Positions 7,170 to 12,008 of a stretch of 12,008 nucleotides of DNA are shown in pieces. This DNA comes from Candidatus Zixiibacteriota bacterium (GTDB lineage: Bacteria > Zixibacteria > MSB-5A5 > GN15 > PGXB01), in NCBI GenBank assembly GCA_030642025.1, contig DAOWOO010000015.1:1-12008 (forward strand). Reading direction: 5' to 3'. The notes below the pieces were generated by a model. The model was not told where the DNA came from and searched no databases. It was given only the letters and a program-made list of their open reading frames with translations. The position numbers and the translations under genes are program-made. Each line of letters begins with the position of its first letter. The stretch's first letter is position 1.

Positions 7170-7228
7170 CTTTTCATCTATTTATCGTCAGAAGGTCCGG
7201 TTTGCTTGAGCCTGACAGCCGTAGGCTC

Positions 7229-7250
7229 CGGTCAAATAAGAACTTGACCG
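7229..7250. repeat. Inverted repeat, 7-bp arms
   Basis: CGGTCAA (7229-7235) and TTGACCG (7244-7250) are perfect inverse copies separated by 8 bases. This is the spacing of a dimeric regulator site. The same half-site, CGGTCAA, recurs at 7358-7364. There is no U run, so it is not a terminator. Confidence 0.45.
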
Positions 7251-7750
7251 AAATGGCCTGAGCGCATATATTATGAAAGGTTGAAAGGACGAGATGTAGG
7301 AGTGACAGAGGCCGTTTTTACCCACCTCTTACTTTTGTTACCTGTTTCCATAATTACCGGTCAATCCGGCGTATGACAGTAGCATAATGATACGACTCAA
7401 GAGGATGCGGTTATTTTTATATATGCCGGGATTGGCGATATTAGTACTCTGCGTAGTCGGTCGATTTTAACGCGCCAATTATGCCGTGACATTGCGGTTA
7501 GACAATAAAATATGGGCGAAGCCTAAATATATCGGGAAAAATACCCGATTCATAGAAACATAAAGGTATCTTTGAACGTAATGTTAATGAAAAGAACCAG
7601 TGCCGGTTGCCAGAGGTATGGATATCCCCACTTCCTGCCCTGTCCGATGCCGTCTTGTCTCGAAAACGAGTCGGTCTTGGTATTACATGATTTCACCGCC
7701 TGCAACTTACCGTTAAGATATAGAGATACAATATGTTAATTATATATTAA

Positions 7751-7759
7751 AGGACGGAG
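7751..7759 (+). promoter_or_regulatory. Strong ribosome binding site of the 704-aa secreted protein
   Basis: AGGACGGAG lies 6 bases before ATG 7766 and is purine-rich through to the start. It fixes the start and implies strong translation. Confidence 0.7.
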
Positions 7760-7765
7760 AGAGAA

Positions 7766-9880
7766 ATGAAACAGATCAAATGCCTTACATGGATGCTTAT
7801 TTTCAGCGTCGCCGTCTTCTGTGTGGCCTCGGCCGGCCAGAAGGTTAAGCATGAGAATCTGAAAGGGCAGAAACTGGAGGATCAACAGGTTATTTCGAAC
7901 TTAGAGTCTGTTACTGTTGAACTTCAATATAAGTCTGAGGAAACTGATAAGGTAACACACGGGTCCCGCGGCGGCGGCGAGACTATTGAAACCGCCACCG
8001 TAATCCCAAGCCTGCCGTACGTTGACGTCGGCAATACCTCGACCATGGTTGACGATTACGATCCGACCGGCGACGAGTGTTCGACGCCGTCCGGTTTACC
8101 GGATGCAGTGTACTCATACGCGCCCAGTGTTCCGGAGTTGGTTAATGTCAAAACCTGTAACTCCGCATACTGGACACGGGTTTATATCTTTGAGAATGAT
8201 GAAAACACGCTTCTGCGGTGTAATCGTTTTACCGACAGTTGCGGTCCTGATATGAGCGACAAGATGCATGGTGCGATTTTTCTGGTGTCGATTGAACCAC
8301 CGAACACATATTACTTTGTTGTTGATGGCGAGAACGGCGAATCCGGTGAATACGAAATTGAGGTTTACCTGACCCCGCCGGTTGATACCCAGACCGTGCA
8401 CCCGGCGATAGCTCAGAATGATTCAGATATGGTATTTTTCGCCTATGAATATAACGCCATGGAGTATGAGTCAAATATTTATTTCTTCTCAATAATAAAT
8501 GATACGCTCTGGGGCGGCATCGGATGGGTTTTTGATGGCCTCGCAACTTTCCCCGCAACTGATAACTGGGGCCCTGATTCTACTTATAAAGCGACTCTTG
8601 TTTTGCCTCCCGAGGAAAATAATGCCGGTGACTTGTTTGATATGACAGTTCTACATGCCAAAGATGTCGGCAGTTGGACGGCGTCAACCTGGTTATTGAG
8701 TAACCTTGATTTCTTTGGTCAGAAGTCGGTTGATGTCGCCTGCGTCGGCGGCTTGGGAGATTGGAACTACGGCTATTATGCCGGTGTTTACAGCAGAGGT
8801 GGAACTACACCACTCACCGATGCGCCGATTGTTGTATATCCTACCGCAACGGCGGCAAGTATTACCTGGTATACCGGGATTTCATGCGATAAGACCTCCG
8901 CCGACATTGATGAAACCCAGAACATTGGCTATACCGCTTACGATTACTTTAATGGTACCGATGGTGTCTGGGCTCTGTTTATGCGACAGGATAATGTGAC
9001 TACCTGGACCGGCGGTTCAGGTTATACTTATTCGCTTGATGAGGGGCAGAATTTCCAGTATCCGGATGTCAGCGTGGATGATCGGAAAATCTGCGTTGTC
9101 GGGGAATTTTATACAAATGATAATCCCGATGATAAGGATATTATCTGCTGGTACGCTTCCGACGGCAATATAGCCAGTCTGAGCTCGGCCACGGTAATCG
9201 GCACAGAAGATGCCGAGCGATTCCCGGCCATCGCCAATGTTGGTCCCAACTGGTTTATCTGTACTTTTGTCAGAAACGACACCCTCTTTAGCACCCAGTC
9301 CACCGACGGCGGCGCGATCTGGGATACGCCGAAGATGACCTCGACCATCGGCGATCTGGCTGTCAGCGAATATCACAGTTCGGCTGTTTCCGATCCGCTG
9401 GGGAATAATATATGGGTGATGTATGAATACCAGGAACCGCCCGAAGAAAAGGATATCGAAGGTAAGGTTTTCCTGCGCATGGTAGAGCTGATTGATACCG
9501 ATGGTGACGGCTGGTATGATCATGCCGACAACTGCCCCGATACTCCCAACCCGGGTCAGGAAGATTCCGACGGCGATGGTGTCGGCGATGCTTGTGCAAA
9601 CTGCTGTCTCGCTCACGGCATCCCGGGTGATGCTAATGGTGATTTGTCTGTTAACCTGACCGATATTCTTAATGCTATTAGTTATGTTTATATCGAACCC
9701 GTCGGTGACCCGCCCGCATTCAATGGTTGCGATGCGCTTTACGATGTGAATGGCGACGGCACTTCAGCAGATGATCCAATAGTAAACCTGACTGATATTC
9801 TGGAAATGATATCACACGTATATGTGGAGCCAATCGGCGACCCGATACTTTGTTGCCCGCCCGAATGCCAGATTCCGTAA
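7766..9880 (+). CDS. Secreted PPC / propeller-like / TSP3 / dockerin-like protein
   Basis: This 704-residue exported protein has a signal peptide at residues 1-24 (Lys start, hydrophobic core, ASA end). Residues 73-202 resemble a pre-peptidase C-terminal (PPC) beta domain: ETIETATVIPSLPY, DAVYSYAP, YYFVVDGENG. The middle (205-570) is beta-rich with recurring starts HPAIAQ (212), YPDVSV (432) and FPAIAN (486), and one Asp-box-like STDGGAIW (512-519). This suggests a sialidase/BNR-type beta-propeller without clear catalytic residues. Residues 577-610 are thrombospondin type 3 calcium repeats (DTDGDG, DNCPDTPNP, DSDGDGVGDAC). Residues 621-690 form a dockerin-like EF-hand pair: D622/N624/D626/N630/D633, and D660/N662/D664 with a six-residue insertion before N674/D677. 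A probable surface or secreted binding protein, it carries no protease motif. A strong terminator follows, so it is probably monocistronic. Confidence 0.85.
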   Translation: MKQIKCLTWMLIFSVAVFCVASAGQKVKHENLKGQKLEDQQVISNLESVTVELQYKSEETDKVTHGSRGGGETIETATVIPSLPYVDVGNTSTMVDDYDPTGDECSTPSGLPDAVYSYAPSVPELVNVKTCNSAYWTRVYIFENDENTLLRCNRFTDSCGPDMSDKMHGAIFLVSIEPPNTYYFVVDGENGESGEYEIEVYLTPPVDTQTVHPAIAQNDSDMVFFAYEYNAMEYESNIYFFSIINDTLWGGIGWVFDGLATFPATDNWGPDSTYKATLVLPPEENNAGDLFDMTVLHAKDVGSWTASTWLLSNLDFFGQKSVDVACVGGLGDWNYGYYAGVYSRGGTTPLTDAPIVVYPTATAASITWYTGISCDKTSADIDETQNIGYTAYDYFNGTDGVWALFMRQDNVTTWTGGSGYTYSLDEGQNFQYPDVSVDDRKICVVGEFYTNDNPDDKDIICWYASDGNIASLSSATVIGTEDAERFPAIANVGPNWFICTFVRNDTLFSTQSTDGGAIWDTPKMTSTIGDLAVSEYHSSAVSDPLGNNIWVMYEYQEPPEEKDIEGKVFLRMVELIDTDGDGWYDHADNCPDTPNPGQEDSDGDGVGDACANCCLAHGIPGDANGDLSVNLTDILNAISYVYIEPVGDPPAFNGCDALYDVNGDGTSADDPIVNLTDILEMISHVYVEPIGDPILCCPPECQIP

Positions 9881-9901
9881 TCTGCCAAACTGACGAATAT
9901 G

Positions 9902-9929
9902 AAGGGGTGGTTATTACCGCCCCTTTTTT
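9902..9929 (+). terminator. Rho-independent terminator
   Basis: GGGGTGGT (9904-9911) pairs with ACCGCCCC (9916-9923) around a TATT loop, with one G-U pair, and is followed by six T (9924-9929). It lies 21 bases after the stop of the secreted-protein gene. The flanking AA can pair with the first two T. Confidence 0.92.
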
Positions 9930-9997
9930 ATGGTCTTTTTGCAGTATGTCAATTCCCGGATCAGCGATCTTATCTCATTGCCGCAGGAAAAGTTAAC

Positions 9998-10025
9998 TTG
10001 ACAAAAAGCGTTTTTACGTTATTTT
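9998..10025 (+). promoter_or_regulatory. Candidate promoter of the papain-like protease
   Basis: TTGACA (9998-10003) is separated by 16 bases from TATTTT (10020-10025), about 50 bases before the start codon and downstream of the terminator. Read as a Bacteroidetes-type signal it is TTG, 19 bases, then TAnnTT. Either reading supports an independent transcript. Confidence 0.5.
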
Positions 10026-10075
10026 ATTAGTTGAGAAAAGAAATATGAATACCTGCTTTAACCACAAGGTCTAAA

Positions 10076-11452
10076 ATGTTAAAAATCATCATCGTCACTA
10101 CCCTGGTTTTAGTTTTTTTTGTTCCTCAATACCTCATGGCCGATAACCCCCGGGCACAGAAGGAATTAGAGAATATCCGGAATAAAATAGAGGACGAAGG
10201 TTTGCACTGGACAGCCTCAATGAACCCTGTTCTGGAAATGACCCCTGAAGAACGGCAAGGTCTTCTGGGATTGAAAATGCCTGAAAACTGGCGTGAAATC
10301 TGGGAAGCCCACCTGGTGGATGGTTTCCCGAACACGACCGACAAACATTATCCCTCCTCGTTCAACTGGGAAGATTCCGGCAAGGTTACCTCGGTAAAAT
10401 CACAGGGTGGCTGTGGATCATGCTGGGATTTCTGCGCCACCGCGGCTCTGGAAGCGACCTATATGATCTACCGCGGCCGGGAACTGGATATATCCGAACA
10501 ATCGGTTCTTTCCTGCGCCGCCTACGGCTGGGGATGTGACGGCGGATGGATGACCGATGCTTATGGACATTATATGTACATGGGGGCGGTGGCCGAGGAA
10601 TGTATGCCGTATCAGGCCAGCGATATGGTTCCCTGTACGCAGTCAGAATGTAATAATCTTACCCGGCTGAATGACTGGATTTCAATCGCCAGTGATGTTC
10701 GATCCTTGAAGGCGGCCGTGATGGTATCGCCGGTCGCGGTGGCCTTTACGGTTTACGGCGATTTCTACGGCTATGGCGACGGCTGTTACTCCCATGCCGG
10801 CACCGGCGATCTCAACCATGGTGTTCTGCTTGTGGGTTGGGATGACGACATGTGCGAAGGCCACGGCGCCTGGCGGGCGAAGAACAGCTGGGGTTCATGG
10901 TGGGGCGACGACGGCTATTTCTGGATGGAGTACGGCTCGGCCAACTTCGGCGAGGGAGCCTCGATTGTATTAATTAATAATTTGCTGAATTTCACTACCG
11001 GTCCGATATTGCTGGCAGGTAATGTCTGCGAGGAATATGACTACCAATTTGAAGTGACCGGTGGAGTACCCCCTCACACCTTTGCCGTAATTGATGGTGA
11101 ACTGCCGCCGGGACTGATTCTGGAAGAAGATGGACAGTTACACGGCTCATTTGAAGCTGACGGGACTTACCAGTTCCAGGTAAGGGTCAATGATTCGCCG
11201 TATCTGTGCGCCTACTATTTTGATGATTTTACCATGAGTGTGGAATCGGGTGACAACGGCGATGCCAATTGTGACGGTGAACTGAATCTTGCTGATATTC
11301 TCTATTTGATCGAATACATATATGGCGCCGGCAATCCGCCTCGCTCTATGGGAGGCTGTGATTGCGACTGTTCATATACCTGTGATCTGGGTGATATACT
11401 ATACCTTATCAGTCACATATATGGTGAAGGCCCGATACCCTGCGCCTACTGA
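10076..11452 (+). CDS. Secreted papain-family (C1A) cysteine protease with Ig-like and dockerin-like C-terminus
   Basis: This 458-residue preproenzyme has a signal peptide at about 1-22 and a short propeptide at about 24-88, with a MTPEERQGLLG motif as in I29-type inhibitors. The mature papain domain covers about 92-303. Catalytic residues are present: oxyanion Gln110, Cys116 (SQGGCGSCWDF), His248 (LNHGVLLVGW) and Asn270 (KNSWGSWWG). The GCDGG block (153-157) is also typical of C1A. Asp replaces the usual Ala after the active-site Trp. Residues 307-388 are a putative Ig (He_PIG-like) domain (YQFEVTGGVPPHTF, LPPGL, GTYQFQVRVNDS). Residues 393-452 are a dockerin-like pair: loop 1 D396/N398/D400/N404/D407, and a cysteine-rich loop 2 D429/D431/S433/D437/D440. 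It probably degrades external protein while docked to a surface or complex. AAGGT precedes ATG 10076. Confidence 0.93.
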   Translation: MLKIIIVTTLVLVFFVPQYLMADNPRAQKELENIRNKIEDEGLHWTASMNPVLEMTPEERQGLLGLKMPENWREIWEAHLVDGFPNTTDKHYPSSFNWEDSGKVTSVKSQGGCGSCWDFCATAALEATYMIYRGRELDISEQSVLSCAAYGWGCDGGWMTDAYGHYMYMGAVAEECMPYQASDMVPCTQSECNNLTRLNDWISIASDVRSLKAAVMVSPVAVAFTVYGDFYGYGDGCYSHAGTGDLNHGVLLVGWDDDMCEGHGAWRAKNSWGSWWGDDGYFWMEYGSANFGEGASIVLINNLLNFTTGPILLAGNVCEEYDYQFEVTGGVPPHTFAVIDGELPPGLILEEDGQLHGSFEADGTYQFQVRVNDSPYLCAYYFDDFTMSVESGDNGDANCDGELNLADILYLIEYIYGAGNPPRSMGGCDCDCSYTCDLGDILYLISHIYGEGPIPCAY

Positions 11453-11500
11453 TATTCGAGAGTAATATGCGGTTCAGGAAGGAAATTTTTAATTGTATGG

Positions 11501-11513
11501 GACAAATTTTGTC
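11501..11513. repeat. Short palindrome in intergenic spacer
   Basis: GACAAA-T-TTTGTC is a perfect 6+1+6 dyad in the 171-base gap between the protease and the C25-type gene. It is too AT-rich and lacks a U run, so it is not a good terminator. It could be an operator for the next gene. No clear promoter or terminator was otherwise seen in this gap. Confidence 0.35.
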
Positions 11514-11623
11514 ATGATATTTTAGGTTGTATGTAAAACCGGTTTATTGCCTGAGGATTTTGCGGATTTGCCGCGCTTGATGTCGATAATAATGAGTGAT
11601 TTCAATAAAGGGAGAGGTCGCAC

Positions 11624-12008
11624 ATGTACCGTGGAACGCTACTAATATTTGTTCTGCTTCTTTTTGCAGTGACCACGGCTTTTGCCGAGCGAATTGAACT
11701 CGGCCTGGCCGGTGAGGATGTTATGGTCACCGTGACGGAATCAGACCTTCAAAGGACAGTGATCCGTTTTGAACTTGGCGCCTTTGAACGAAATGAAATC
11801 AATATAAACGGCGAGGGGTATTATCAGATTCGCTGTGACGGGGAAGGGTTCCTTCTTCGTGAAGGCGAACCGGAAATCCCCCGGATGTGCCGGAGTATTG
11901 TGATTCCCGATGATCGGGCCATGGAAATAAATGTCCTTTCATCAGAATACGTCGATTTTTCCGAAACCCCGGTGGTGCCGTCCAAAGGTAACCTGAGTCG
12001 TCAGGTCA
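11624..12008 (+). CDS. Secreted protein with gingipain (C25)-type propeptide, 5' part
   Basis: The frame opens at ATG 11624 after a GGGAGAGG ribosome binding site and runs off the window end (128 complete codons seen). A signal peptide covers residues 1-22 (LLIFVLLLFAVTTAFA then ER). The following beta-rich stretch has YYQIRCDGEGFLLREGEPEIPRMCRSIVIP-type spacing: G-x-P-x-I-P followed by a second proline about 10 residues on, the hallmark of the C25 propeptide. In gingipain-like precursors this part keeps the downstream caspase-fold protease inactive. The protease domain and any C-terminal sorting domain lie outside the window, so activity cannot be confirmed. Together with the papain-like gene upstream it suggests a cluster of secreted proteolytic functions. 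Confidence 0.75.
   Translation, partial: MYRGTLLIFVLLLFAVTTAFAERIELGLAGEDVMVTVTESDLQRTVIRFELGAFERNEININGEGYYQIRCDGEGFLLREGEPEIPRMCRSIVIPDDRAMEINVLSSEYVDFSETPVVPSKGNLSRQV

Larger units (their letters stand above)
7133..7765. other. Divergent intergenic region, 633 bases
   Basis: No convincing gene or structured RNA was recognised here. It must hold promoters for the SPFH operon (minus) and the secreted-protein gene (plus). Visible elements are a tandem 10-bp repeat (7150-7169), a GAGCCT/AGGCTC dyad (7208-7228), a CGGTCAA/TTGACCG dyad (7229-7250) with one more CGGTCAA at 7358-7364, and a small ATCGGG/CCCGAT hairpin (7531-7549). A 27-codon hydrophobic frame at 7387-7470 lacks a ribosome binding site. 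Confidence 0.6.

Noticed and set aside
7208..7228. GAGCCT/AGGCTC hairpin as terminator or riboswitch stem
   Set aside because: It has only 6 bp, a 9-base loop, no U run and no match to a riboswitch core that I know.
7387..7470. 27-codon hydrophobic frame starting MIRLKRMRLFLYMPG
   Set aside because: It looks like a signal or membrane peptide, but there is no ribosome binding site and it sits in an AT-rich spacer. Chance is likely without conservation data.
7656..7668. CTCGAAAACGAG mini-hairpin
   Set aside because: The stem is only four base pairs with no U run, below what can be supported as a regulatory element.
9017..9616. 199-codon open frame on the minus strand
   Set aside because: It lies wholly inside the secreted-protein gene, whose domains are clear. 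The frame is open because of codon bias and has low-complexity Ile/Gly content.
10045..10074. 9-codon frame ending one base before the protease start, a possible leader peptide
   Set aside because: It has a poor ribosome binding site, no run of regulatory codons and no attenuator hairpin, so it is probably chance.

Overview
The window looks like chromosomal DNA of an uncultured Gram-negative bacterium of the FCB superphylum, most like candidate phylum Zixibacteria. This is an inference from protein content. Two secreted proteins end in dockerin-like EF-hand pairs, one being a papain-type protease, and the last gene starts like a gingipain (C25) precursor. The regulators resemble deltaproteobacterial/Zixibacteria types. 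No rRNA, tRNA, CRISPR array, insertion sequence or phage gene was seen.

Region 1 (1-2959, plus strand) is a tightly spaced signalling and transport operon. It holds the 3' end of a CBS-pair protein, a response-regulator receiver (REC) fused in frame to a DASS/SLC13-type anion permease, and a stand-alone REC protein closely similar to the fused one. The permease gene is broken by an apparent one-base deletion at about 1590. Restoring one G rebuilds the family motif and one open frame of 677 residues.

Region 2 (2960-4452) is a convergent spacer with a weak bidirectional hairpin, then minus-strand genes: a PAS/coiled-coil/LuxR-HTH regulator with a perfect 12-bp palindrome in its likely promoter, and a previously untracked 31-residue single-span membrane peptide.

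Region 3 (4564-7132, minus strand) is a two-gene operon. It encodes an SPFH (YdjI/virion-core-like) protein with three C-terminal zinc ribbons, and a large soluble protein with two zinc ribbons; the genes overlap by 44 bases.

Region 4 (7133-7765) is a 633-base divergent intergenic region with several short direct and inverted repeats.

Region 5 (7766-12008, plus strand) encodes exported proteins: a 704-residue protein (PPC-like domain, propeller-like middle, TSP3 calcium repeats, dockerin-like end) closed by a strong intrinsic terminator; a papain-family protease with an Ig-like and a dockerin-like C-terminus; and the N-terminus of a C25-propeptide protein running off the window. The recurring dockerin-like ends suggest a shared surface-docking or sorting scheme, but no cohesin is visible here.
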